From positions 62,001 through 126,000 of the forward strand of contig CAVXHG010000006.1 in assembly GCA_963761525.1 (NCBI GenBank): DNA of 64,000 bases. The letters run 5' to 3'. The DNA comes from BOG-931 sp963761525 (GTDB lineage Bacteria > Pseudomonadota > Alphaproteobacteria > Rhizobiales > Xanthobacteraceae). The notes below the pieces were generated by a model, which saw only the letters and a program-made list of their open reading frames with translations, ran no database searches and had not been told where the DNA came from. The position numbers and the translations under genes are program-made. Positions within the stretch are counted from its first letter, which is position 1, and each line of letters opens with the position of its first letter. Of this stretch, positions 46,776 through 56,131 are shown in pieces.

Positions 46776-46852
46776 GCAGCTGTAGCTCAGTTGGTTAGAG
46801 CGCCTGACTGTGGATCAGGAGGTCGGTGGTTCGAGTCCACCCAGCTGTACCA
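46776..46852 (+). tRNA. tRNA-His (anticodon GUG), alphaproteobacterial type
   Basis: Acceptor GCAGCTG (46776-46782) pairs with CAGCTGT. D arm GCTC-AGTTGGTTA-GAGC, anticodon stem-loop CCTGA-CTGTGGA-TCAGG with anticodon GTG, and T arm around GGTTCGAGTCC. Discriminator is A73, CCA is encoded, and the base before position 1 is T, so no G-1 is encoded. This is the unusual tRNA-His of many alphaproteobacteria. Confidence 0.97.
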
Positions 46853-46858
46853 GTAAAA

Positions 46859-46882
46859 GCCTGAAAAACAGGCCGTTTTTCT
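46859..46882 (+). terminator. Intrinsic terminator after tRNA-His
   Basis: GCCTG-AAAAA-CAGGC (46859-46873) followed by CGTTTTTC begins seven bases after the tRNA CCA. Confidence 0.8.
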
Positions 46883-47057
46883 TTTGAAAAGACCTCGGAC
46901 CAATCACCAAGTGGCGGTCGCAAAACAGTTCAATTGGCGCCGGCCGGGATACGCGAACTTATTCGATCGTTCTGCCGTTCAATGCCGCATCGTGGAACAA
47001 GGCATGCCGCGTTGTGGCTAAAGCCAGCCGACCAGGGCAACGGTGGTGAACCGAGAT

Positions 47058-48035
47058 CTAGTGTTCCGATATCCTTTGTAGGATCGGCAGCCAGGTGTCC
47101 TGCTCCTTCTGCACGAAGGTGAGTACCTGTTCCGGCGTCATGGCGCGCGAATAACTGCCGACATTAGACAAGAGTTTTTTGAAATCCGGATCGCTGACAA
47201 CCTTGGCCAAGTCCACACTGATTTTGCTGATAATCGGCGCCGGTGTGCCTAGCGGCGCGACCAAAACCTGCCAGCCGCGGGCAGCAAAATCCGGAATCGT
47301 CTCCGACACCGTCGGCAGATCGGGGAACTCCGGCAATCGTTCCGGTGCAGCAACTGCAATCAGTTTCACCTGGCCAGCGTTGACCGCGCCGACGATGCCC
47401 GAATAGCCTTCGATGATCATCGAGACACGACCGCCTGCGAGGTCAGATACGGCGGCCGCCGGACCGCCATTATAAGGTACCGGCAACAAGCTGATGCCGG
47501 CGCGTTCCTGAAACAGCAAGCCGGTCAGGTGTGTCATCCGGCCGACACCGGTCACCGCGATCGAAATCTTGCCCGGATCCTTTTTAGCCGCGGCGATCAA
47601 TTGCGGCAGTGTGGAAATACCAAGCGACGGATTCACCGCAAAGAACATCGGGTTTTCCGCCGTATAGCCGATCGGCACAAAATCGCGCGGCAAGCGCAAC
47701 GGCAGGTTCGGCGCGACCGAAGGCAACGCCGCGAATGTCGAAAACGCCGGCATGAATAATGTGTAGCCATCCGGAGCGGCATCGGTCGCGATGCGGGCCG
47801 CGATGCTGCCATTCGCGCCGGGATGATTGATGACGATGACCTGTTGGCCCCATATCTTGCTGAGACCGGCGGCAACAAAACGCGAGTCGACATCCGGTGT
47901 AGCTCCCGGTGCGGCATCGGCGATGATCGTCACCGGCTTGTCGGGATAGGCCCCGGCTTGCGCATGAGCCGCGCGACCCGCGGCAAGCGCCAGCAAACAA
48001 ATCCCAGCGACGCCAAGCCAGCAAAGGCTCTTCAT
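47058..48035 (-). CDS. Bug/TctC-type solute receptor
   Basis: A 325-residue receptor. The ATG at 48035 has GGGAGGATGTC before it and gives the leader MKSLCWLGVAGICLLALAAG, cleaved near AHA. YPDKPVTIIADAAPGATPDV, NHPGANGSIAARIATDAAPD and VPYNGGPAAAVSDLAGGRVS are Bug blocks, though the APGATPD loop departs from the usual PGGxxD and so may alter ligand choice. Divergent from the GNAT gene. No partner enzyme adjoins. Confidence 0.88.
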   Translation of the reverse strand: MKSLCWLGVAGICLLALAAGRAAHAQAGAYPDKPVTIIADAAPGATPDVDSRFVAAGLSKIWGQQVIVINHPGANGSIAARIATDAAPDGYTLFMPAFSTFAALPSVAPNLPLRLPRDFVPIGYTAENPMFFAVNPSLGISTLPQLIAAAKKDPGKISIAVTGVGRMTHLTGLLFQERAGISLLPVPYNGGPAAAVSDLAGGRVSMIIEGYSGIVGAVNAGQVKLIAVAAPERLPEFPDLPTVSETIPDFAARGWQVLVAPLGTPAPIISKISVDLAKVVSDPDFKKLLSNVGSYSRAMTPEQVLTFVQKEQDTWLPILQRISEH

Positions 48036-48266
48036 GACATCCTCCCTCAACCGGCGATCCTTGCTTTAACCAGGCTTCGCCTCAACGGTGCCAAACGCCG
48101 CATGGGAACACCCTCGCAGCATCCGTCTGTCTATCAGACGCACGCTGCAGTCTATCCGACCGGTTCAGGGCCCGTTTACCTTAATAATCTCCGCGTGGCG
48201 ATTGGCGAAGCATCTTTAGCGTTTGCCGCCTATCAGTTGAATGAGAATTCTATAATTCCATCCCAC

Positions 48267-49541
48267 ATGAGCCACGTGACACGCGCAACACCACTAGCGG
48301 CTTACCGGAACATTGATGCGCCGGTAGATTCCGGTGAGGCGTCAGTTGCCCGCCTCGCGGATTTGTCTCGCGAATTCTCGCCGGATATCGGTTTTGTCAT
48401 TCATCAAAGCCTCGAAAGTATCGAAGCCGAATGGCGGCGCTTCGAGCAATTCGCCGATTGCACGGCATTCCAGTCTTTCGAATGGCTGACAGCCTGGTAT
48501 CGGCACATCGGCTTGGCCGACGGCATTATTCCTGTTGTTGCAATCGGCTCGTTCGCGAACGGCGAAATAGCACTGATCGTCCCACTGGCCATCCAGCGCG
48601 ATCGGGCCAGTCGACGACTTTGTTGGCTCGGCCAGGGTCAGTGCGATTACAATGCACCTCTGCTGTCGCCAGACTTCTCACAGCGTGTTTCTCTCGATCG
48701 TTTTCTCGCTGCCTGGCGGGAGTTATGCAAGCTGATCCAGCGCGAGCCGCAACTGCGGTACGACTGGATCGAACTCGAGAAGATGCCGCGCATGGTCGGC
48801 ACTCAGATCAACCCTTTCACCTATCTCCCCGTTACGGACAATCCGAGCGGCGCGCATCTAACCTATCTGAGCGACGACTGGGAGAAATTCTATTTCGCCA
48901 AGCGTTCTTCAGCCACGCGGCGGCGCGATCGAACCAAGCGCCGACACATGGCCGAATTTGGCGAAATCAGCTTCATCACTTGCACCGATCCCGAAGACTC
49001 TCGGCGAACTCTCGAAGCACTCTTTGAGCAAAAAAGCCGCGCGTTCGCTCATCGCGGTATTCCGGATATATTCCAGCGTCCGGGTTTCAAAGAATTTTTC
49101 CTTGACCTCGCCTCAAACACAAATCTGGGGCACCAGTTTCACATCAGCCGCATCGAAATCGGCGGTACATTGGTGACAGCGAACTTCGCCATCATTTTCG
49201 GCGATTGCTATTACCACGTGCTGGCGAGCTACGACGATACCGCGGCGATCGCGCAATACGGTCCTGGCGCGCTGCATCTGCGCGAGCTGCTCGCCTATGC
49301 AATAGGCCGCGGCCTGCGGCGGTTCGACTTCACGATTGGCGATGAGCCTTACAAGCTGGAATGGTCCAATTGCAGTCTCGAACTGTTCGACCACAGCGCG
49401 GCCGCGACATGGCGCGGTTGGCCGCTAAATCTGTCATCGCTGGCGCGCCGGCGGATCAAGCGGTTCATCAAGCAGACACCGGTCACCTGGCGCCTGGTCT
49501 CCTATGTCCGCTCGATGATCAACGCGCGGACCCATAGCTGA
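48267..49541 (+). CDS. CelD/BcsL-like GNAT acetyltransferase
   Basis: A 424-residue two-domain GNAT protein of the cellulose-biosynthesis CelD group. FQSFEWLTAWYRHIGLADGI and IALIVPLAIQRDRASRRLCW lie in the first domain. Past the middle the typical block QKSRAFAHRGIPDIFQRPGF precedes FHISRIEIGGTLVTANFAII, and YGPGALHLRELLAYAIGRGL plus RRFDFTIGDEPYKLEW follow in the second. The start at 48267 lacks a good ribosome site; a longer frame exists upstream, so the true start may differ. Likely modifies a polysaccharide or sugar precursor. Convergent with the MarR gene. Confidence 0.8.
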   Translation: MSHVTRATPLAAYRNIDAPVDSGEASVARLADLSREFSPDIGFVIHQSLESIEAEWRRFEQFADCTAFQSFEWLTAWYRHIGLADGIIPVVAIGSFANGEIALIVPLAIQRDRASRRLCWLGQGQCDYNAPLLSPDFSQRVSLDRFLAAWRELCKLIQREPQLRYDWIELEKMPRMVGTQINPFTYLPVTDNPSGAHLTYLSDDWEKFYFAKRSSATRRRDRTKRRHMAEFGEISFITCTDPEDSRRTLEALFEQKSRAFAHRGIPDIFQRPGFKEFFLDLASNTNLGHQFHISRIEIGGTLVTANFAIIFGDCYYHVLASYDDTAAIAQYGPGALHLRELLAYAIGRGLRRFDFTIGDEPYKLEWSNCSLELFDHSAAATWRGWPLNLSSLARRRIKRFIKQTPVTWRLVSYVRSMINARTHS

Positions 49542-49566
49542 TCCGCCGCATCGCATAATTTGAACG

Positions 49567-50052
49567 CTATCGTTCGATCCGATCGAGATTGACGGTCATG
49601 CGTGTGACAACGCGGCGGAACACGCCGAGATCGCGCGCCGCAATTCCATCTTCGGCTGCGTCGGTGATACTTTTAGCCACGACGAGCAACTCGTTACGCA
49701 ACCGCGTGGCCTTTGCGGTCAGAAAAACCCGCACCTTGCGCCGGTCGTCGTGGCTACGAGCGCGCCGAATCAAACCGGTACGTTCCATGCTCCGCAGCGC
49801 AATAACCGTAGTCGGTTCCATCATCCCGACGCGGGCCGATAATTCGCGTTGCGACAGACCGTCAGCGATCCACAAAACTCGCAGAAAATACCACTGACCA
49901 CGCGTGACGCCGTAGGCAGCGATTCGGCGTTCCAGCAGCCGTTGAAAAGCACGGTGTGCGTCCCGCACCAGATAGCCTGACGAAAGCCGCGGCGGAAGTT
50001 CGACCTCACGACGGCGTGCGAGTTTTGTTTTTGATGAATGTCGCATCGGCAT
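49567..50052 (-). CDS. MarR-family transcriptional regulator
   Basis: A 161-residue winged-helix regulator: VTRGQWYFLRVLWIADGLSQ, ELSARVGMMEPTTVIALRSM and the wing RRARSHDDRRKVRVFLTAKA are the MarR core. Divergent from the UbiD-FAD-Bug operon with about 65 bases between starts, so it most probably represses that operon in response to its substrate, often a phenolic acid in this family. Several in-frame starts (50046-50061) exist. Confidence 0.9.
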   Translation of the reverse strand: MPMRHSSKTKLARRREVELPPRLSSGYLVRDAHRAFQRLLERRIAAYGVTRGQWYFLRVLWIADGLSQRELSARVGMMEPTTVIALRSMERTGLIRRARSHDDRRKVRVFLTAKATRLRNELLVVAKSITDAAEDGIAARDLGVFRRVVTRMTVNLDRIER

Positions 50053-50116
50053 GGGCGGCAACGGCGGCGTTGACAGTCAGCGCGGGCCTGCGGATAATTA
50101 CTTAGAAATCTATGCA

Positions 50117-51715
50117 ATGGGAACGCCTTCAATGCAACACCCCGTGAGCAAAGAGCAAACGTCGGTCGCCACGCCAAACCAGGCCTTCGATCTGCGAAGC
50201 ACGCTGGAATGGTTGCGTGCCCAGGGAGAACTGATCGAGACCGATAAGGAAGTCGATCCCGATCTCCAGGTGACCGGTTTGCAGAAGCACATGGATGGCG
50301 GCTGCCCAATCCTATTCAACAATGTCAAAGGCAAGCCGAACCATCGTGTCGTCACCAATCTGTTCGGCGACATCTCGATCATCAACAAAATGTTCGGCTG
50401 GACGGACGATGCCGACAGGGTGAAGAAACTCGCGCATGCACTGTCGCACCCGGTGAAGCCGGTCGAGATCGCGCAGAGCGACGCACCGTGCCAGGAATTC
50501 GTGATCGAGAAGCCGGACGACGTGAACAAATGGCTGGTGCCGATCCGGCACACAACCTACGAGCCCGAACTCACGGTCGGCTCGGGCATCCGCTGCGTCA
50601 CCGGTGAACAATTCGATGGCGGCTCCGATCTTGGCTACAACCGGATGAATTTCCGCTGGGGCAATGTCGGCACGTTCCAGATCTCGCCCGGCTCGCACAT
50701 GTGGCAAGTGGTCAACAAGTATTACAAAGAAGACCAGCCGGTACCGATCACCATGTGCTTCGGCGTGCCGCCGGCCTGCACACTGATGGCCGGCGCCGGC
50801 TTCGACTACGCCATCCTGCCGATGGGTTGCGACGAGATCGGCATTGCGTCGGCTGTGCAGGGCGCGCCGATCCGCCTGGTGAAAGCGCGTACGGTCAATG
50901 CCATGGCGCTCGCTGACTGCGAACTCGTGCTCGAGGGCTACGTCAATCCGCGCGACCGCCGCTTCGAAACCAAGGAAGCCGAGGATTCCGGCATTCAGGG
51001 CCGCCACCACTTCCACCCGGAGTGGGCAGGCTACATGGGAAAATCGTACAAGGCGCCGACCTTCCACGTCACCGGCATCACCATGCGCAAGCCGGAAACC
51101 AAGCCGATCATCTTCGCGCTCGGCGTCCACATGCTCGACGACCACAACATCGACACCACTGTGCGCGAAGCGGCGATCTACGAGCTATGCAATCGGCTGC
51201 AGCCCGGCATCGTGCAGAACGTGGTGATCCCTTACTGCATGACCGATTGGGGCGGCTGCATCATCCAGGTCAAGAAGCGGCACCAGATCGACGAGGGCTG
51301 GCAGCGCAACTTCATGGCCGCCGCGTTGTCGTGCTCGCAGGGCATGCGGCTTGCGATCGCGGTGAGCGAAGACGTCGATCCATATTCGATGGACGACATC
51401 ATGTGGTGCCTCACCACGCGGGTGAACCCACGCGCCGATATCCTCAATCCTATCCCCGGCGGCCGCGGCCAGACCTTCATGCCGGCTGAGCGCATGACCT
51501 CAGGCGACCGGCAATGGACTGCCTCGAATACGCAATTCGAAGGCGGCATGGGCATCGATGCCACGGTGCCATTCGGCTACGAGAGCGACTTCCTGCGTCC
51601 GGTTTATCCGATCGACAAAGTGAACCCGGAAGACTGGTTCTCGAAGAAGGACATCGACAACGCGAAGAAGCGGATGCACGGCTGGGTGAATTCGCTGGCG
51701 CGGACCGGCCGCTAG
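50117..51715 (+). CDS. UbiD-family (prenyl-FMN) decarboxylase
   Basis: A 532-residue enzyme of the UbiD family, reversible decarboxylases of aromatic or alpha,beta-unsaturated acids that use prenylated FMN made by UbiX (not in this window). The N-terminal DLRSTLEWLRAQGELIETDK and DPDLQVTGLQKHMDGGCPIL and the C-terminal DVDPYSMDDIMWCLTTRVNP are typical; GAGFDYAILPMGCDEIGIAS lies in the core. The start at 50117 is chosen near a later ATG at 50132. First gene of an operon: a FAD oxidoreductase follows after 24 bases and a Bug receptor after that. Substrate class (aromatic acid) is inference. Confidence 0.9.
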   Translation: MGTPSMQHPVSKEQTSVATPNQAFDLRSTLEWLRAQGELIETDKEVDPDLQVTGLQKHMDGGCPILFNNVKGKPNHRVVTNLFGDISIINKMFGWTDDADRVKKLAHALSHPVKPVEIAQSDAPCQEFVIEKPDDVNKWLVPIRHTTYEPELTVGSGIRCVTGEQFDGGSDLGYNRMNFRWGNVGTFQISPGSHMWQVVNKYYKEDQPVPITMCFGVPPACTLMAGAGFDYAILPMGCDEIGIASAVQGAPIRLVKARTVNAMALADCELVLEGYVNPRDRRFETKEAEDSGIQGRHHFHPEWAGYMGKSYKAPTFHVTGITMRKPETKPIIFALGVHMLDDHNIDTTVREAAIYELCNRLQPGIVQNVVIPYCMTDWGGCIIQVKKRHQIDEGWQRNFMAAALSCSQGMRLAIAVSEDVDPYSMDDIMWCLTTRVNPRADILNPIPGGRGQTFMPAERMTSGDRQWTASNTQFEGGMGIDATVPFGYESDFLRPVYPIDKVNPEDWFSKKDIDNAKKRMHGWVNSLARTGR

Positions 51716-51739
51716 AAGCGCCAAGTTGGAGTTCACCCG

Positions 51740-53143
51740 ATGCAATACGACGTCGTCACGATCGGCGGCGGATTTTCCGGGCTTGTCACGGCGTGCCGGG
51801 CTGCCGAGCTGGGGCTGTCGGTAGCGGTACTGGAAGCACGCGACGAGGATCGCTATCCATGCAGCTCGCGTTATGCGACCGGCGCCGCAAACGTCATGGG
51901 GCTCCCCATTATGAGCGAGCCCGACCGGCTATGTGCCGCGATCGTCAATGGCAGCGGCCGCAATGCCAATCCAGCCGTTGCGCGCGCGCTAGCCAATAAC
52001 GGCAAGCGCGCCATCGCCTGGCTGTCGCAGCAGGGCGCTCAATTCACCAGCCGCGTGCTGCGTCATGACCAGCTCGGCCAACAGGTGCTTGCGCCGATGC
52101 GGGCGGAGACCGCCGGACTGGACTGGGAAGATCGCGGCGCCGACCTATTGATGCGCCGCCTCGAGCAAAATCTCACGCAGTGCGGCAGCTTGCTGATGCG
52201 CGGTGTCAAAGTTGAAGCACTGGCGGTCGAAGCTGACGCATGCGTCGGTGTCGAAGCCGTGCGTGACGGTACCCGCTTTCGGATTTCGTCGCAGGCGGTC
52301 GTCATCGCCGATGGCGGCTTTGCAGCAAACCCGGAGATGGTGGCACAATACATTACGCCGCGTGCAGCTCGTGTGCTTGCACGCGTGGGGCCTGGCGCCA
52401 AGGGCGACGGCATTCGTATGGCCGAGAAAGTGGGCGCCGCTGTTGGCGGTTTCGGCGCTTTCTATGGACATATCCATCACGCCAGCGCGATGACCAATGC
52501 CCGCCAGTGGCCGTATCCGCATCTCGACGCTGCTGCCGAGATCGGCATTGTGGTCGGGCCGGACGGCCAGCGTTTTACCGACGAAGGCCTCGGCGGCGTG
52601 TGCGTAGCCAACGCTATTGCACATTTGCCCGATCCGCTCAGCGCATTTCTCATCCTCGACGAGGCAAGCTGGAACGCAGAACCGGCGCTCACCACCACGG
52701 TGCCCGCCAACCCTGCAATGGTCGATGCGGGAGGTGAGCTTCTCAGCTCGCCCGATGTCGGGATGCTTGCCGCGCTCACCCATCTGCCGGCTGATCAGCT
52801 TGCGCGGTCAATCCGACAACACAACCACGCCGTCGACAGCGATGACTTTGCGGGGCTTGCCGTGCCCCGCTCGATGCGGAAGCACAAACCGATGCCAATC
52901 CGCACCGCGCCTTTCCACGCCATTCCATTGTGCGCCGGAATCACCGGCACGATGGGCGGAGTGGTCATCAACGAGCACGCCCAGGCACAAAAGCTGGATG
53001 GCACGAACTTTCGCGGTCTCTATGCCGTTGGTACGCCGATTGCCGGTCTTGAGGGTGGTCCGCGTGCCGGCTACGTCGGTGGGCTGTCGAAAGCATTTAT
53101 CCTGGGAATGCTCGCCGCCGAGCACATAGCCTCCGTGCGTTAA
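51740..53143 (+). CDS. FAD-dependent oxidoreductase, fumarate reductase/TcuA-like
   Basis: A 467-residue flavoprotein of the succinate dehydrogenase/fumarate reductase flavoprotein superfamily. DVVTIGGGFSGLVTACRAAE binds FAD, followed by EARDEDRYPCSSRYATGAAN and a C-terminal ITGTMGGVVINEHAQA region with YAVGTPIAGLEGGPRAGYVG. Tricarballylate dehydrogenase (TcuA) and related alpha,beta-dehydrogenases are the nearest types. It would create or reduce a double bond next to a carboxylate, the type of compound UbiD enzymes act on. Middle gene of the UbiD operon. Confidence 0.85.
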   Translation: MQYDVVTIGGGFSGLVTACRAAELGLSVAVLEARDEDRYPCSSRYATGAANVMGLPIMSEPDRLCAAIVNGSGRNANPAVARALANNGKRAIAWLSQQGAQFTSRVLRHDQLGQQVLAPMRAETAGLDWEDRGADLLMRRLEQNLTQCGSLLMRGVKVEALAVEADACVGVEAVRDGTRFRISSQAVVIADGGFAANPEMVAQYITPRAARVLARVGPGAKGDGIRMAEKVGAAVGGFGAFYGHIHHASAMTNARQWPYPHLDAAAEIGIVVGPDGQRFTDEGLGGVCVANAIAHLPDPLSAFLILDEASWNAEPALTTTVPANPAMVDAGGELLSSPDVGMLAALTHLPADQLARSIRQHNHAVDSDDFAGLAVPRSMRKHKPMPIRTAPFHAIPLCAGITGTMGGVVINEHAQAQKLDGTNFRGLYAVGTPIAGLEGGPRAGYVGGLSKAFILGMLAAEHIASVR

Positions 53144-53169
53144 GCCAGCGGCAGTCGCCGGGACACCCA

Positions 53170-54150
53170 ATGCGAGCCGCTGAAGTTTGTTTTGTCTTCG
53201 CTCTGGAGCTGGTTCTGCTGCTCGGCCAACCGGCTCTCGCGGAGCAATCGTATCCATCAAGACCCATCAAAATAATCGTGCCGTTCGCGCCGGGCGGCCC
53301 CACCGATGCAACCGGACGCATGCTGGCCGAAGCATTATCGCGGCGGCTCGGGCAACCGATTGTGGTGGAGAACTTCGGCGGCGCGGGCGGGAATGTCGGA
53401 GCACTGCGCGCGGCACAATCTGCTCCTGACGGCTACACATTGATGCTCACGAACATCTCGATGGCAGTCAGTCCGGCGCTATATCCGGATCTGGCTTATG
53501 ATCCAGCCAACGACTTCATCAGTATCGGCATCGCCGTGTTCCAACCGACGATGCTGGTGGCACGGCCCAGCTTTGCCAAAACGCCGTTCAAAGACTTTGT
53601 CGACTATCTCAAAAGCAATGGCGAGAAAGTCGCCGCTGCGACAACGGGGCCAGGCGGACCATCCTTTCTCTGCGCATCGCTTCTGATGAAGCAGCTTGAT
53701 ACGCGCTTCAACCTCGTTCCTTATCAAGGGACAGGCCCGGCCATGCTCGACGTGGCTGCGGGACGTGCAGATTTCGTTTGCGACGCTGCAATAACAGCAT
53801 CGGCGCAAGCCGCAGCCGGCAACGTCAAGGCTTTCGGAATCGTCGGCAACACGCGTTCAAAGCTGCTTCCCGAGCTTCCGACGTTAGCTGAACAGGGCCT
53901 GCCCAACGTCGCCCTGCAGGTTTGGAGCGGGCTCTATGCTCCCAGACAAACGCCTGCCGCGATTGTGGGGAAGATCAGCGCGGCATTGCAGACCACGCTC
54001 AGCGATCCCGAATTCCAAAGCAAGGCCGTCGCTGCGGGCCAGGAAACCGTGCCACCCGAACTCGCCACGCCGGCAGGCGCCGCAGCCTTCTTGCGAGCTG
54101 AAATTGATAAGTGGACGCCGCTCGTCAAAACTTGGACACCAGCCAAATAA
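53170..54150 (+). CDS. Bug/TctC-type solute receptor (UbiD operon)
   Basis: A 326-residue receptor with leader MRAAEVCFVFALELVLLLGQ, cleaved after ALA, then YPSRPIKIIVPFAPGGPTDA, VENFGGAGGNVGALRAAQSA and VPYQGTGPAMLDVAAGRADF. Third gene of the UbiD-FAD-Bug operon (26-base gap). It should bind the acid that the UbiD and FAD enzymes process. No TctA/TctB genes follow. Confidence 0.92.
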   Translation: MRAAEVCFVFALELVLLLGQPALAEQSYPSRPIKIIVPFAPGGPTDATGRMLAEALSRRLGQPIVVENFGGAGGNVGALRAAQSAPDGYTLMLTNISMAVSPALYPDLAYDPANDFISIGIAVFQPTMLVARPSFAKTPFKDFVDYLKSNGEKVAAATTGPGGPSFLCASLLMKQLDTRFNLVPYQGTGPAMLDVAAGRADFVCDAAITASAQAAAGNVKAFGIVGNTRSKLLPELPTLAEQGLPNVALQVWSGLYAPRQTPAAIVGKISAALQTTLSDPEFQSKAVAAGQETVPPELATPAGAAAFLRAEIDKWTPLVKTWTPAK

Positions 54151-54281
54151 CCAACCGACTCACGCAGTGCGCACGCATTATACGTTTGTGACAGCGTCTT
54201 ACGCTTCTGTGACTGCTTCGTTAACCGCGTGGGAATGATTGTTGCCTAGATGATGGTCGGCGGAAATCAGCCGAATTTGCC

Positions 54282-55977
54282 ATGCCCAAACGTCGTTCGC
54301 TCCATCTTCCGATTGCAGCGAAGGCTGTGTTGCTTATTGCGGTGCTTGGCTTGCTATCGATCGCGGCCAATTGGTTCTGCCTGCAGCGGCTCGATGAATT
54401 GACCCGGCTCAATGCGCTGGTGTCCGAGCAGATTGCACCGGCCCGGCTGGCGCTTGCAGAGGCCAAGGCTGCTATCGAAGCGTTTGGTACCGCGACTTAT
54501 AAAAGCTTCTCCGCCTCCGACCCCGACGATGCAAAGGAAGCTGCCAGCGAGATAAAGGGGGAGTATGACGTCGCCAAGAGCCGTCTTAATAACGTGGTTG
54601 TCGAATATCCGGCGGCGCAAGACGAGGTTCGAGTTACGTTAGAAAAGCTCGATTATGCCCGCGGCCTGACGGTGGATTTGCGCGATGCGTTGCAAGCAGG
54701 CGACCGCAATAAGGCGCGCTTCGTCGTCGAGTTAAAATTCGATCCGGCGCGTGACGATGTGATCACGCACATGAATCACCTTATCAACGTCCTCGGCGGT
54801 GAGGCCCGCCGCGTCGAAGACGAGTTCAGCCGAGCGCGGCGAATGGATTTTCCGGCTTACTGTCGCCATCCTGGCCGGCGGCACCGCCGCCGTGCTGCTT
54901 GGCGCTTTCGTCCTCAGTCACCTTTTCATTGCAAGACCGTTGCGGCGCATGGCCGCGACCATGACCCGTATGGCCGGCGGCGATCTCAGCGTGAGCATTG
55001 TGGGTGCGGACCGGCGCGATGAGATCGGGGCGATGGCACGCGCTGTCGAAGTATTCCGCGACAATACTGTTGCGCTTCGCGAGACTGAACAAGCGCGCGC
55101 AACCGACCGTGAACAATCGGCAACCCGCCGAGCGCAGACCCTTGATACGATCGCCCGCGCGATTGAATCTGAAATCCTTACCGTCGCCGCGGCTGTCGAG
55201 CAGTCCGCGACAGAGCTGGAGGCCTGCGCGCGCGGCATGTCTTCGATGATTTCGGAATCACAGCAGCATGCAGGTTTGGCCGCATCGGTATCGGCCGAAA
55301 CAACGTCCAGTGCCACCGGCGTTGCGACCGCAATCGAGGAGCTTTCCGCCTCCATAGGCGAAATCAGCACCCAAGTGACCAACGCGTCGACCATCGTCGC
55401 CGAAGCCACTAGCAGAGCCGCCGACGCTGCCGGCAACGCATCCGCTCTGGTCACCGCGGTCAAGGATATTGATCAGGTGGCTGGCATGATTACGGCTATT
55501 GCCGACCAGACCAACCTGTTGGCGCTCAATGCCACGATTGAAGCGGCGCGAGCGGGTCAGGCCGGCCGAGGATTCGCCGTGGTCGCGCAAGAGGTCAAGG
55601 CACTTGCCGGGCAAACGACCAAGGCGCTCGCGGAAATTCAGAACAAGACGGCCTCCGTCACCAGCGTTATTGGCAGCGTTCAGGAAGCGACTGCCGCACT
55701 GTCCGGCCTGATGTTGCGGGTTGAACAAATATCGACGGCGATCTCCGGTTCGGTGCAACATCAGGATCTGGCCGCACGCAAAATAGCGGAGAATGTCGAC
55801 GGCGCGGCGGGCCGTATTCGTCAGCTTTCCGAGAGCATTACCGGGGCAAGCGATCTCGCCGATCAATCAGGGCGAGGCGCCGAACAAGTATTGGCCGCTG
55901 CGGCGGACTTAAATCGCCAGGCGGCTGCGCTGAGCCGCGATGCTCGCGAATTCACCAACCGCATTCGCGTCGCCTAG
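54282..55977 (+). pseudogene. Methyl-accepting chemotaxis protein, single-base frameshift
   Basis: A chemoreceptor. N-terminal helix AAKAVLLIAVLGLLSIAANW, a helical periplasmic domain (about 40-185), then in the second frame WIFRLTVAILAGGTAAVLLG as transmembrane helix 2, a HAMP domain (RPLRRMAATMTRMAGGDLSV) and the signalling hairpin DQTNLLALNATIEAARAGQA-GRGFAVVAQEVKALA. The frames meet at about 54838-54839. Removing one base there (CGG CGA to CGC GAA) gives a continuous chain of about 565 residues. Membrane receptor of flagellar chemotaxis if intact. Confidence 0.9.
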
Positions 55978-56131
55978 CGAGACAATCTTCCTGCTCGTTT
56001 GATCTTTGCGAACCTCCGGTCCAGCCTGCTAAAGCAGAGACCGAGACGCGCTCGATTTCCGGCCCAACCGGACTGCTACTCCCGTGCAGAGAGTAGCAAA
56101 GCCAAAATGATGCGCATCATGGAGGAAATAT

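Noticed and set aside
54221..54226. TTAACC half-site before the chemoreceptor gene
   Set aside because: No second TTAA at N7; a lone six-base match is not enough for a CtrA site.
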